A stretch of DNA of 64,000 nucleotides, from NCBI RefSeq assembly GCF_025840185.1, contig NZ_JAMPJU010000001.1, positions 496,001 through 560,000 on the forward strand. Direction: 5' to 3'. Of the stretch, positions 37,406-45,866 are shown one piece after another. The translations under genes and the position numbers were made by a program. This stretch comes from Brenneria izbisi. Its GTDB lineage: Bacteria > Pseudomonadota > Gammaproteobacteria > Enterobacterales > Enterobacteriaceae. The notes under the pieces were generated by a model that was given only the letters and a program-made list of their open reading frames with translations, ran no database searches and was not told the origin of the DNA. Position 1 is the stretch's first letter. Each line of letters starts with the position of its first letter.

Positions 37406-37489
37406 GGTTAATCGCTTTCTATCACAATGGCCGGTGTTCCCTACAATAACAGCTAATGACTTATTGTCGCTTATAGAGAGAGTAAATCC

Positions 37490-38251
37490 ATGATTTTAAA
37501 TTCCTTTGATTTACAGGGCCGCGTCGCACTTATCACCGGTTGCGATACGGGGTTAGGCCAGGGTATGGCAATCGGCTTGGCGCAGGCTGGTTGTGATATT
37601 GTCGGCGTCAACATCGTTGAACCCAAAGAGACTATCGAGAAAGTCACCACGCTGGGACGTCGTTTTCTTAGCTTGACCGCCGACATGAGCAACATCGCCG
37701 GTCACGCCGCGTTGGTGGAAAGAGCGGTGGACGAATTTGGCAAAGTTGACATTCTGGTTAACAACGCCGGTATCATACGCCGTGAAGATGCCATCGAATT
37801 CAGCGAAAAGAACTGGGACGATGTGATGAATCTGAACATCAAGAGCGTGTTCTTCATGTCTCAGGCCGTTGCGCGTCAGTTCATCAAACAAGGTCACGGC
37901 GGTAAAATCATCAACATCGCCTCCATGTTGTCTTTCCAGGGCGGTATTCGCGTGCCTTCTTACACCGCATCAAAAAGTGCCGTGATGGGTGTGACCCGTC
38001 TGCTGGCGAACGAATGGGCGAAACACAACATCAACGTCAACGCGATCGCTCCAGGCTATATGGCCACCAACAATACCCAGCAGTTGCGCGCCGACGAAGA
38101 CCGCAGCAAAGAAATTCTGGATCGCATCCCGGCAGGCCGTTGGGGTTTGCCGCAGGATCTGATGGGCCCCGCCGTATTCCTGGCTTCCAGCGCATCCGAT
38201 TACATCAACGGCTACACCATTGCGGTGGATGGCGGTTGGCTCGCCCGCTAA
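37490..38251 (+). CDS. kduD: 2-dehydro-3-deoxy-D-gluconate 5-dehydrogenase KduD
   Basis: 253-residue short-chain dehydrogenase. The cofactor motif TGCDTGLGQGMA is at residues 16-27, NNAGIIRR follows at about 89-96, the catalytic Ser lies in IASMLSF and the catalytic YTASK is at about 158-162. It reduces 2,5-diketo-3-deoxygluconate (DKII) to KDG with NADH in pectin degradation. The coding sequence looks intact although kduI just upstream is broken. A terminator follows, separating it from pelW. Confidence 0.96.
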   Translation: MILNSFDLQGRVALITGCDTGLGQGMAIGLAQAGCDIVGVNIVEPKETIEKVTTLGRRFLSLTADMSNIAGHAALVERAVDEFGKVDILVNNAGIIRREDAIEFSEKNWDDVMNLNIKSVFFMSQAVARQFIKQGHGGKIINIASMLSFQGGIRVPSYTASKSAVMGVTRLLANEWAKHNINVNAIAPGYMATNNTQQLRADEDRSKEILDRIPAGRWGLPQDLMGPAVFLASSASDYINGYTIAVDGGWLAR

Positions 38252-38309
38252 ACATTTATTTAACCAGCGGTACAATTTTTTATACGCTGTTTTTTTCACG
38301 CCCCGCACG

Positions 38310-38341
38310 AAAAAAGGCACAATTCCGGTTGTGCTTTTTTC
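38310..38341 (+). terminator. Terminator after kduD
   Basis: AAAAAGGCACAA pairs with TTGTGCTTTTTT across a 6-base loop, giving a strong intrinsic terminator, and the T-run continues. Confidence 0.85.
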
Positions 38342-38488
38342 TTTATTTTCAAGTCATTATTTGATTTTTCCCTCTATTCCCTCTAATCAGAATCTTGCCT
38401 TAAAAAAATTAAAACAACGTTCCGACTTTGATCACACTTTCGATATTGCGTACATGACGGCAGGGTTAATCGCGCCATATAATCATTC

Positions 38489-38501
38489 AAAACAGTGTTT
38501 C
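38489..38501. promoter_or_regulatory. KdgR-like box before pelW-togMNAB
   Basis: AAAACAGTGTTTC, two mismatches from the ogl box core, lies 45 bp before the pelW start and would overlap its promoter or leader. Confidence 0.5.
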
Positions 38502-38545
38502 TATTTATAAGGAACTGGTTATGCAGTTCCACAAGAAGGTACTCC

Positions 38546-40177
38546 ATGAGTATTTTTGCAAGTTTCTACACCAGCCAGAAAATGCTGCTTGATCAGTGGA
38601 TTAGTATGCTGAGCCAGCATATCGCAACCGTTCGGAAAGTCGCGCATAGCCGTACCAACCCAACACCTTTAATCGCTGATGGGTTTGATGTACTTAATCA
38701 CCAACCGGTGGTATGGCAATTTCCTGACGGGCGACGGGCGCCAATCGCCAACTTCGCCAGTCAGCAGAACTGGCTGAGAACACTCTGCGCCATGAACGCT
38801 GTCACCGGCAACGCCGACTATCAGCAACAAGCCGTATCGCTGAGCGATTATTTCCTCAATCATTTTGTCGATGACGCTAGCGGACTGTTTTACTGGGGCG
38901 GCCACCGCTTTATCAATCTCGATACACTGGCGAGCGAAGGCCCGGAATCAAAAGCGCAGGTGCATGAATTAAAGCACCATCTGCCCTATTACGCATTGTT
39001 ATACCGCGTAAACCCGGAAAAAACGCTGAACTTCCTGCAAGGTTTTTGGCATGCGCATGTTGAGGACTGGAACACATTGGATCTGGGACGTCACGGGGAT
39101 TACGCCAAAATCCGCGATCCTGATGTCTTTCTGCATGCTCGTCACGATGTCGTCGATCCGGCGCGTTGGCCCGTTTTGCCGCTTACCAAAGGATTGACTT
39201 TCGTCAATGCCGGTACCGACCTGATTTATGCCGCCTTCAAATACGCGGAATTTACCGGTGATAAGCAAGCCGCCGCCTGGGGCAAACATCTGTACCGTCA
39301 ATATGTGCTGGCCCGTAACCCGGAAACCGGTATGCCGGTTTATCAGTTCAGTTCCCCATTGCAGCGTGAACCCGTGCCGCAAGATGACAACCAGACGCAA
39401 TCCTGGTTCGGCGATCGCGCTCAGCGTCAGTTTGGCCGTGAGTTTGGTGAAATTGCTCGTGAAGCGAACGTATTATTCCGCGACATGCGTCCGTTATTAA
39501 TTGATAACCCTCTGGCGATGCTCGATATTCTGCATAGTCAGCCGGATGATGAAATACTTGGCTGGGTCATTTCCGGGCTGAAAAATTATTACCAGTATGC
39601 CTATGTCGCCACCAGCAATACGCTGCGCCCCATGTGGAATAACGGTCAGGATATGACCGGCTATCGTTTCAGACGTGATGGTTATTATGGAAAAGCAGGT
39701 ACGGAACTTAAACCTTTTACGCTGGAAGGTGATTATTTATTACCGCTGGTGCGGGCTTATCGCCTGAGCGGTGATGAAGATTTGTACCTATTAATTAATA
39801 CCATGCTGACACGACTGAATAATGAAAAGATCCATGACATCGCCAGCCCAATGTTATTACTGGCGCTGATTGAACTGGCGGAGCATCAGCAATCGGAAAC
39901 CGTTGCGAAAAATGCCTGGCAGATCGCCAACATCCTGTTTGATAAGCATTTCCACCGTGGTTTACTCGTTCGCTCGGCACAACATCGTTATGTTCGACTG
40001 GATGACCCGCTTCCACTGGCTTTATTAACTTTCATTGCGGCCTGTCGCAACAAATTAAACGCTATCCCACCGCTTTTAACGCAGGGGGGATATGTTCACG
40101 GTGATTTTCGCGTTAACGGGGAAAATAGAATTATCTATGACGTGGAGTTTATTTATCCAGAATTATTAACACTTTAA
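38546..40177 (+). CDS. pelW: Cytoplasmic exopolygalacturonate lyase PelW (PL2 family)
   Basis: 543 residues with no signal peptide, as expected for the intracellular PL2 enzyme that splits unsaturated digalacturonate from short oligogalacturonides taken up by TogMNAB. It matches what I recall of Dickeya PelW in length and context; features include FYWGGHRFINLDTLASEGPE and VHGDFRVNGENRIIYDVEFI at the C-terminus. The start is ATG 38546 (MSIFASFYTSQKML), with AAGG upstream; the open frame before it has no similarity. It begins the pelW-togMNAB operon, with only 40 bases to togM. Confidence 0.93.
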   Translation: MSIFASFYTSQKMLLDQWISMLSQHIATVRKVAHSRTNPTPLIADGFDVLNHQPVVWQFPDGRRAPIANFASQQNWLRTLCAMNAVTGNADYQQQAVSLSDYFLNHFVDDASGLFYWGGHRFINLDTLASEGPESKAQVHELKHHLPYYALLYRVNPEKTLNFLQGFWHAHVEDWNTLDLGRHGDYAKIRDPDVFLHARHDVVDPARWPVLPLTKGLTFVNAGTDLIYAAFKYAEFTGDKQAAAWGKHLYRQYVLARNPETGMPVYQFSSPLQREPVPQDDNQTQSWFGDRAQRQFGREFGEIAREANVLFRDMRPLLIDNPLAMLDILHSQPDDEILGWVISGLKNYYQYAYVATSNTLRPMWNNGQDMTGYRFRRDGYYGKAGTELKPFTLEGDYLLPLVRAYRLSGDEDLYLLINTMLTRLNNEKIHDIASPMLLLALIELAEHQQSETVAKNAWQIANILFDKHFHRGLLVRSAQHRYVRLDDPLPLALLTFIAACRNKLNAIPPLLTQGGYVHGDFRVNGENRIIYDVEFIYPELLTL

Positions 40178-40217
40178 TTTTTTTTAATGTTTCACAATGA
40201 CTAAATAGGTAAGCATT

Positions 40218-41108
40218 ATGAATGAAAACAGAATGCTGGGGTTAGCCTATATCTCCCCCTATATTATAGGGCTGATAGTGTTTACCGCTTTCCCCTTCGT
40301 TTCATCATTTTTTCTCAGTTTTACTGAGTATGATTTGATGAGTCCACCTGAATTCACCGGGATGGAAAATTACCAGCGCATGTTCATGGAGGATGACCTT
40401 TTCTGGAAATCCATGGGCGTGACCTTCGCCTATGTTTTCCTCACCATTCCGCTGAAATTGATATTCGCCCTGTTGATTGCCTTCGTCCTCAATTTTAAAC
40501 TGCGCGGCATTGGTTTCTTCCGCACCGCCTACTATGTACCTTCCATTCTCGGCAGCAGCGTCGCCATCGCCGTGCTGTGGCGCGCCCTATTCGCCATCGA
40601 CGGGCTGTTGAACAGCTTTCTGGCCGTCTTCGGCCTGGATGCCGTCAACTGGCTGGGCGAACCCTCGCTGGCGCTGATGTCCGTCACCCTGCTACGCGTT
40701 TGGCAGTTTGGCTCCGCCATGGTTATCTTCCTCGCCGCCTTGCAGAATGTGCCGCAATCACAATATGAAGCCGCCATGATCGACGGCGCCTCAAAATGGC
40801 AGATGTTCCTCAAAGTGACGGTCCCGCTGATTACCCCGGTCATCTTTTTCAACTTTATTATGCAGACCACTCAGGCATTCCAGGAGTTCACCGCCCCTTA
40901 TGTCATCACCGGCGGCGGTCCGACCCATTACACCTACCTGTTCTCGCTCTATATCTACGATACCGCCTTCAAATATTTCGATATGGGATATGGCGCGGCG
41001 TTGGCATGGGTACTGTTCCTGGTGGTGGCCGTATTCGCTTCGGTCGCGTTCAAATCATCCAAATACTGGGTGTTCTACTCCGCGGATAAAGGAGGAAAAA
41101 ATGGCTGA
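40218..41108 (+). CDS. togM: Oligogalacturonide ABC transporter permease TogM
   Basis: 296 residues, MalF-type (BPD_transp_1) permease with six helices. The EAA loop reads EAAMIDGASKWQMFLKVTVP. It forms the inner-membrane channel with TogN. The final 8 bp overlap the togN start. Confidence 0.95.
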   Translation: MNENRMLGLAYISPYIIGLIVFTAFPFVSSFFLSFTEYDLMSPPEFTGMENYQRMFMEDDLFWKSMGVTFAYVFLTIPLKLIFALLIAFVLNFKLRGIGFFRTAYYVPSILGSSVAIAVLWRALFAIDGLLNSFLAVFGLDAVNWLGEPSLALMSVTLLRVWQFGSAMVIFLAALQNVPQSQYEAAMIDGASKWQMFLKVTVPLITPVIFFNFIMQTTQAFQEFTAPYVITGGGPTHYTYLFSLYIYDTAFKYFDMGYGAALAWVLFLVVAVFASVAFKSSKYWVFYSADKGGKNG

Positions 41109-42006
41109 CATGCATTCCAATATGACCCCGGCCCAGGCAATTGCCGCGCGGGAAGTACACCGCACGCTGCGTAAAGAAAAAATCAGCGCCGCCATCCGTT
41201 ATGTCATTTTACTGTCCGTCGGGCTGCTGATGCTCTATCCGCTGGCCTGGATGTTCTCGGCTTCCTTCAAGCCTAACCATGAAATCTTCACCACCCTGGG
41301 GTTATGGCCTGAGCACGCCACCTGGGACGGGTTCGTCAACGGCTGGAAAACCGGCACCGAATACAACTTCGGTCACTACATGATCAACACCTTCAAGTAT
41401 GTGATCCCGAAAGTGCTGCTGACCATTATCTCCTCCACCATCGTCGCTTACGGCTTCGCCCGCTTCGATATTCCGTGGAAAAATTTCTGGTTCGCCACCC
41501 TTATCGCCACCATGCTGCTCCCCAGCACCGTGCTGCTGATCCCGCAGTACATCATGTTCCGCGAAATGGGCATGCTGAACAGCTACCTGCCGCTCTACCT
41601 GCCGCTGGCGTTTGCCACACAAGGGTTCTTCGTGTTCATGCTGATCCAGTTCCTGCGCGGCGTACCGCGGGATATGGAAGAGGCAGCCCAGATCGACGGC
41701 TGCAACTCCTTTCAGGTGTTGTGGTATGTGGTAGTGCCGATCCTGAAACCGGCGATTATCTCGGTGGCATTGTTCCAGTTCATGTGGTCGATGAACGACT
41801 TTATCGGGCCGCTGATTTACGTCTACAGCGTGGACAAATACCCGATTGCGCTGGCGCTCAAAATGTCCATCGACGTGACAGAAGGCGCGCCGTGGAATGA
41901 AATCCTGGCGATGTCCAGCATTTCGATTCTGCCCTCCATCATTGTTTTCTTCCTGGCACAGCGTTACTTCGTTCAAGGCGTGACCAGCAGCGGCATTAAA
42001 GGTTAA
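41101..42006 (+). CDS. togN: Oligogalacturonide ABC transporter permease TogN
   Basis: 301 residues, MalG-type permease with six helices and the EAA motif EEAAQIDGCNSFQVLWYVVV. The start is ATG 41101 preceded by AAAGGAGGAAAA; the frame extends upstream but overlaps togM. Together with TogM it imports oligogalacturonides. Confidence 0.95.
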   Translation: MADMHSNMTPAQAIAAREVHRTLRKEKISAAIRYVILLSVGLLMLYPLAWMFSASFKPNHEIFTTLGLWPEHATWDGFVNGWKTGTEYNFGHYMINTFKYVIPKVLLTIISSTIVAYGFARFDIPWKNFWFATLIATMLLPSTVLLIPQYIMFREMGMLNSYLPLYLPLAFATQGFFVFMLIQFLRGVPRDMEEAAQIDGCNSFQVLWYVVVPILKPAIISVALFQFMWSMNDFIGPLIYVYSVDKYPIALALKMSIDVTEGAPWNEILAMSSISILPSIIVFFLAQRYFVQGVTSSGIKG

Positions 42007-42019
42007 CTGAGGATTTATC

Positions 42020-43147
42020 ATGGCTGAAGTCATTTTCAACAAGCTGGAAAAAGTCTATTCCAACGGTTTCAAAGCGGTACACGGCATCGACCTGACTATC
42101 AAAGACGGGGAATTTATGGTGATTGTCGGGCCGTCAGGCTGTGCGAAATCCACCACGCTGCGGATGCTGGCCGGGCTGGAAACCATCAGCGGCGGCGAAG
42201 TCCGTATCGGCGAGCGCGTGGTGAACAATCTGGCGCCCAAAGAACGCGGAATTGCTATGGTATTCCAGAACTATGCGCTCTACCCGCACATGACGGTCAA
42301 GGAGAACCTGGCCTTCGGCCTGAAGCTCAGCAAAATGCCCAAAGAGCGGATTGAAGAGCAGGTTACCGAGGCCGCCAAAATTCTGGAACTGGAAGAACTA
42401 ATGGACCGCCTGCCCCGCCAGCTTTCCGGCGGCCAGGCCCAGCGTGTCGCGGTAGGCCGCGCCATCGTGAAGAAACCTGACGTCTTCCTGTTTGACGAGC
42501 CGTTGTCCAACCTGGACGCCAAGCTGCGCGCCTCTATGCGTATCCGTATTTCCGACCTGCACAAACAACTGAAAAAAAGCGGCAAGGCCGCCACGACCGT
42601 ATACGTCACCCACGACCAGACCGAAGCCATGACCATGGGCGACCGCATCTGCGTCATGAAACTGGGCCATATCATGCAGGTGGACACGCCGGACAACCTG
42701 TACCACTACCCGGTCAACATGTTCGTCGCCGGTTTTATCGGCTCGCCGGAAATGAACATCAAGCCAAGCAAGCTGGTGGAGAAAGACGGCCGGATTGGTC
42801 TGACGGTCGGTCACTACACGCTGGTACTGAACAGCGAACAGCAGGACAAAGTCCGCGCTTACGCCGGTCAGGATGTGTTCTTCGGTATTCGTCCTGAGTA
42901 CGTCACCGTGTCCGAAACCCCGTTTGAGGCGAACCACTCTCAGGGAGAACTGGTGCGCGTAGAGAACATGGGCCATGAATTCTTTATGTACATCAAGGTT
43001 GACGGCTTTGAATTAACCAGCCGTGTCGCTTCTGATGAAGCACGGTCGATTATCAGCAATGGCCTGCATCGCCAGGTCTTCTTCCAGTTTGATATGGAGA
43101 AGTGCCATATCTTTGATGCAAAAACAGAAAAAAATATCTCTCTTTAA
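42020..43147 (+). CDS. togA: Oligogalacturonide ABC transporter ATP-binding protein TogA
   Basis: 375-residue MalK/UgpC-type ATPase: nucleotide-binding domain to about residue 235, then the C-terminal OB-type regulatory domain. The signature is LSGGQAQRVAVGRA, Walker B DVFLFDEPLSNLDA, the switch His lies in YVTHDQTEAM. Walker A reads GPSGCAKSTT: the glycine before Lys is Ala. It energises TogMN and sits between togN and togB with short gaps. Confidence 0.95.
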   Translation: MAEVIFNKLEKVYSNGFKAVHGIDLTIKDGEFMVIVGPSGCAKSTTLRMLAGLETISGGEVRIGERVVNNLAPKERGIAMVFQNYALYPHMTVKENLAFGLKLSKMPKERIEEQVTEAAKILELEELMDRLPRQLSGGQAQRVAVGRAIVKKPDVFLFDEPLSNLDAKLRASMRIRISDLHKQLKKSGKAATTVYVTHDQTEAMTMGDRICVMKLGHIMQVDTPDNLYHYPVNMFVAGFIGSPEMNIKPSKLVEKDGRIGLTVGHYTLVLNSEQQDKVRAYAGQDVFFGIRPEYVTVSETPFEANHSQGELVRVENMGHEFFMYIKVDGFELTSRVASDEARSIISNGLHRQVFFQFDMEKCHIFDAKTEKNISL

Positions 43148-43163
43148 CAGGAGTAGTAACCCG

Positions 43164-44453
43164 ATGAAAAAAGCGATCCTACACACTCTGATAGTTTCAT
43201 CTCTGGCATTATTGGCGGCACCGTCGTTTGCTGCTGATCAGGTTGAATTAAGAATGTCCTGGTGGGGAGGCAATACCCGCCATCAACAGACACTTAAGGC
43301 GATTGAAGCTTTCCATCAGCAATATCCCAATATCACCGTTAAAGCGGAGTACACCGGTTGGGACGGACACTTGTCTCGTCTGACGACACAGATTGCCGGC
43401 AACACGGAACCCGATGTGATGCAGACCAACTGGAACTGGCTGCCGATTTTCTCTAAAAACGGCGATGGTTTCTACGATCTGAACAACGTCAAAGAGACGC
43501 TGGACCTGACGCAGTTCGACGCCAAAGAGCTTCAGGGGACGACCATCAATGGCAAGCTGAACGGTATTCCTATTTCCGTTACCGCCCGCGTGTTCTATTT
43601 CAATACCGAAAGCTGGAAAAAAGCCGGTCTGGAATACCCGAAAACCTGGGATGAACTATTGAACGCCGGTAACGTGTTCAAAGAAAAGCTGGGCGAGCAA
43701 TACTACCCTGTAGTGCTGGAGCATCAGGATTCGCTAGCGTTGTTAAACTCCTACATGGTTCAGAAGTACAACATCCCGGCCATTGATGAGAAAAGTCAAA
43801 AATTCTCTTATACCGATGAGCAATGGGTGGAATTCTTCAGCATGTATAAGAAGCTGGTTGATAGCCACGTGATGCCTTCAGCGAAATACTATGCCTCTTT
43901 TGGTAAGAGTAATATGTATGAGATGAAACCGTGGATTACTGGCGAGTGGAGCGGCACATATATGTGGAACTCTACGATCACCAAATATTCCGACAACCTG
44001 CAACCGCCGGCAAAACTGGTGTTAGGCAACTATCCAATGTTGCCGGGCGCCAAAGATGCCGGTCTGTTCTTTAAACCCGCACAAATGCTGTCAATTGGTA
44101 AATCAAGCAAGCATCCTAAAGAAGCGTCTCTGCTGATTAACTTCCTGTTGAACAGCAAAGAAGGCGTTCAGGCATTGGGATTGGAGCGCGGCGTGCCGTT
44201 AAGCAAGGCAGCGGTAGCTCAACTGACGTCTGACGGTGTTATTAAAGATGACTCCCCGGCGGTTTCTGGTCTGAATCTGGCGTTATCATTGCCGCATAGC
44301 ATGAGCGTGTCACCTTATTTTGACGATCCGCAAATCGTGTCCCTGTTTGGTGATGCCATCCAATCTATCGATTATGGTCAGAAATCGGTTGAAGAAACGG
44401 CGAAATATTTCCAGCGGCAGTCTGAACGTATTTTGAGACGAGCAATGAGATAA
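43164..44453 (+). CDS. togB: Oligogalacturonide-binding periplasmic protein TogB
   Basis: 429 residues with a clear signal peptide, MKKAILHTLIVSSLALLAAP then SFAAD, cleaved after AFA-like SFA. It is a family 1 extracellular solute-binding protein (MSWWGGNTRHQQTLKAIEAF near the mature N-terminus). It captures oligogalacturonides in the periplasm for TogMN. The start is ATG 43164 with AGGAG upstream; the upstream open frame overlaps togA. Last gene of the operon. Confidence 0.95.
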   Translation: MKKAILHTLIVSSLALLAAPSFAADQVELRMSWWGGNTRHQQTLKAIEAFHQQYPNITVKAEYTGWDGHLSRLTTQIAGNTEPDVMQTNWNWLPIFSKNGDGFYDLNNVKETLDLTQFDAKELQGTTINGKLNGIPISVTARVFYFNTESWKKAGLEYPKTWDELLNAGNVFKEKLGEQYYPVVLEHQDSLALLNSYMVQKYNIPAIDEKSQKFSYTDEQWVEFFSMYKKLVDSHVMPSAKYYASFGKSNMYEMKPWITGEWSGTYMWNSTITKYSDNLQPPAKLVLGNYPMLPGAKDAGLFFKPAQMLSIGKSSKHPKEASLLINFLLNSKEGVQALGLERGVPLSKAAVAQLTSDGVIKDDSPAVSGLNLALSLPHSMSVSPYFDDPQIVSLFGDAIQSIDYGQKSVEETAKYFQRQSERILRRAMR

Positions 44454-44479
44454 TAAAAAACATCTTTTACAGGTAATTC

Positions 44480-44508
44480 CCCCTGCCATGCCACCGGCAG
44501 GGGTTTTT
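44480..44508 (+). terminator. Terminator after togMNAB
   Basis: CCCCTGCC (44480-44487) pairs with GGCAGGGG (44496-44503), followed by TTTTT. Confidence 0.88.
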
Positions 44509-44558
44509 CATTAAAATTAAAACATTCCTTATATTCAACTCGATCCAAATCACAATTT

Positions 44559-44571
44559 GAAATTGTATTTT
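44559..44571. promoter_or_regulatory. Weak KdgR-like box before kdgM
   Basis: GAAATTGTATTTT followed by ATTTTT keeps the GAAA-N5-TTT outline and the A/T flanks of the ogl boxes but differs in the centre. It lies about 130 bp before kdgM, which KdgR controls in Dickeya. Confidence 0.4.
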
Positions 44572-44698
44572 ATTTTTCATCAACCAAGAAGATCATGATC
44601 ACAAAACAACGTTTAATAATAAATAAAATAGATCTCGCATCATAAAAATCAATACGTCTTTCAAATTAAACACCATCCTATCCATAGGAAATATAACA

Positions 44699-45415
44699 AT
44701 GAAAATTAAATTATTAGCTCTGGCTGTTACTTCATTAATCAGTGTTAACGCAATGGCCGTCACAATTGATTATCGTCATGAAATGAAAGATACGCCCAAA
44801 AATGATCATCGTGATCGTTTATTAATGTCGCACCGTTTTGCTAATGGTTTTGGCCTGTCTGCTGAAGCTAAATGGCGCCAGGCCACCAATGACTCGACGC
44901 CGAATAAACCCTACCATGAGACGGTAAGTAACGGTACGGAAGTGGTTGCCAGCTATGTTTACAAAATCAACGAAACATTCTCTATTGAACCTGGATTTTC
45001 TTTAGATTCATCATCTAATTCCAATAACTATCGTCCTTATCTGCGTGGCCGCGCCGGAATTACTGATGACTTATCGGTATCGCTTCGTTACCGTCCATAT
45101 TATCAACGTTACAATAGCAGAGTGGGTACAACAAACCCGAACACCAAGGAAACCGGATATACTCTCACTGGTGTTGTCAGCTATAAATTCCTGAAGAAAT
45201 TCCAGGTGGACTATGAACTGGAATACAAGAAAGCTAATCAAGCCGGACGCGTTCTCTATGATAACGAAAGCTACAACTTTGTACATGATGTGAAATTATC
45301 ATACAGTATCGATAAAAACTGGAAGCCATATACCGCCATTGCTAATGTAGAGGAAAGTGGTACATCCGACCATCGTCAAACTCGTTTCCGTGTCGGTGTA
45401 CAATATAACTTCTGA
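44699..45415 (+). CDS. kdgM: Oligogalacturonate-specific porin KdgM family
   Basis: 238 residues with signal peptide MKIKLLALAVTSLISVNAMA. The mature part is a small beta-barrel: alternating aromatic strands, VTIDYRHEMKDTPKNDHRDR at its start and a terminal RFRVGVQYNF ending in Phe, the outer-membrane insertion signal. KdgM-type channels pass oligogalacturonides. Its place directly after togMNAB is as in Dickeya, where paeX would come next; paeX is absent here. KdgN is a close paralogue, so the M/N assignment rests on position. Confidence 0.9.
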   Translation: MKIKLLALAVTSLISVNAMAVTIDYRHEMKDTPKNDHRDRLLMSHRFANGFGLSAEAKWRQATNDSTPNKPYHETVSNGTEVVASYVYKINETFSIEPGFSLDSSSNSNNYRPYLRGRAGITDDLSVSLRYRPYYQRYNSRVGTTNPNTKETGYTLTGVVSYKFLKKFQVDYELEYKKANQAGRVLYDNESYNFVHDVKLSYSIDKNWKPYTAIANVEESGTSDHRQTRFRVGVQYNF

Positions 45416-45458
45416 TAGTCTTCGAATTATTTAAATAACCTTTACTATTAGCAGTAAT

Positions 45459-45495
45459 AAGGGATGTTATATTTAATAAACGTTTAACATCCCTT
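45459..45495 (+). terminator. Stem-loop after kdgM
   Basis: AAGGGATGTTA pairs exactly with TAACATCCCTT (11 bp), 44 bases after kdgM. There is no T-run, so it is either an mRNA-stabilising stem or a weak terminator. Confidence 0.5.
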
Positions 45496-45643
45496 CATTA
45501 AACCATTCATTTTAGTGAAGCAAGTCATAAGTTAGTTGGTGTTTTAGGTATTTGCTGTCTGTGTTATCGTGTTATTTATGTACTGTGTCTGAATTACCCT
45601 CTTCTTATATGAATATTATTTATTAATTTATCTTTTGCGGTTC

Positions 45644-45688
45644 GGGACGGTCATTTTTTCTCCGATGTAATGACTGTCCCATTTTTTT
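45644..45688 (+). terminator. Second strong terminator in the kdgM-tcyP gap
   Basis: GGGACGGTCATT (45644-45655) pairs with AATGACTGTCCC (45669-45680) with one mismatch and is followed by ATTTTTTTG. No gene ends nearby: kdgM stops 228 bp upstream. It may have belonged to a deleted gene such as paeX. Confidence 0.7.
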
Positions 45689-45721
45689 GTTCCGCTTATC
45701 CGCGACAGTCCAGTAACAAAC

Positions 45722-45787
45722 CTATACCCGTCATACTTCAAGTGGCAGATGCGTTGGTAACGTTCCCGCCACTCGAATTATTTAGCG
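45722..45787 (+). repeat. Dispersed-repeat remnant (ATACCCGTCATACTTCAAGT type)
   Basis: CTATACCCGTCATACTTCAA followed by GTGGCAGATGCGTTGG resembles the dispersed intergenic element of Yersinia, Serratia and soft-rot genomes that I remember as beginning ATACCCGTCATACTTCAAGT and continuing TGCAGGTGCGTTGGCTG. The 3' half is diverged. Only one copy was noticed in this window. Confidence 0.5.
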
Positions 45788-45866
45788 TCCATAACAGACC
45801 TGTTATCCTGTTACTGTTTATGACGACAGAAATAGATAACATTTATACAAACAAGGAGAGGTGGAG

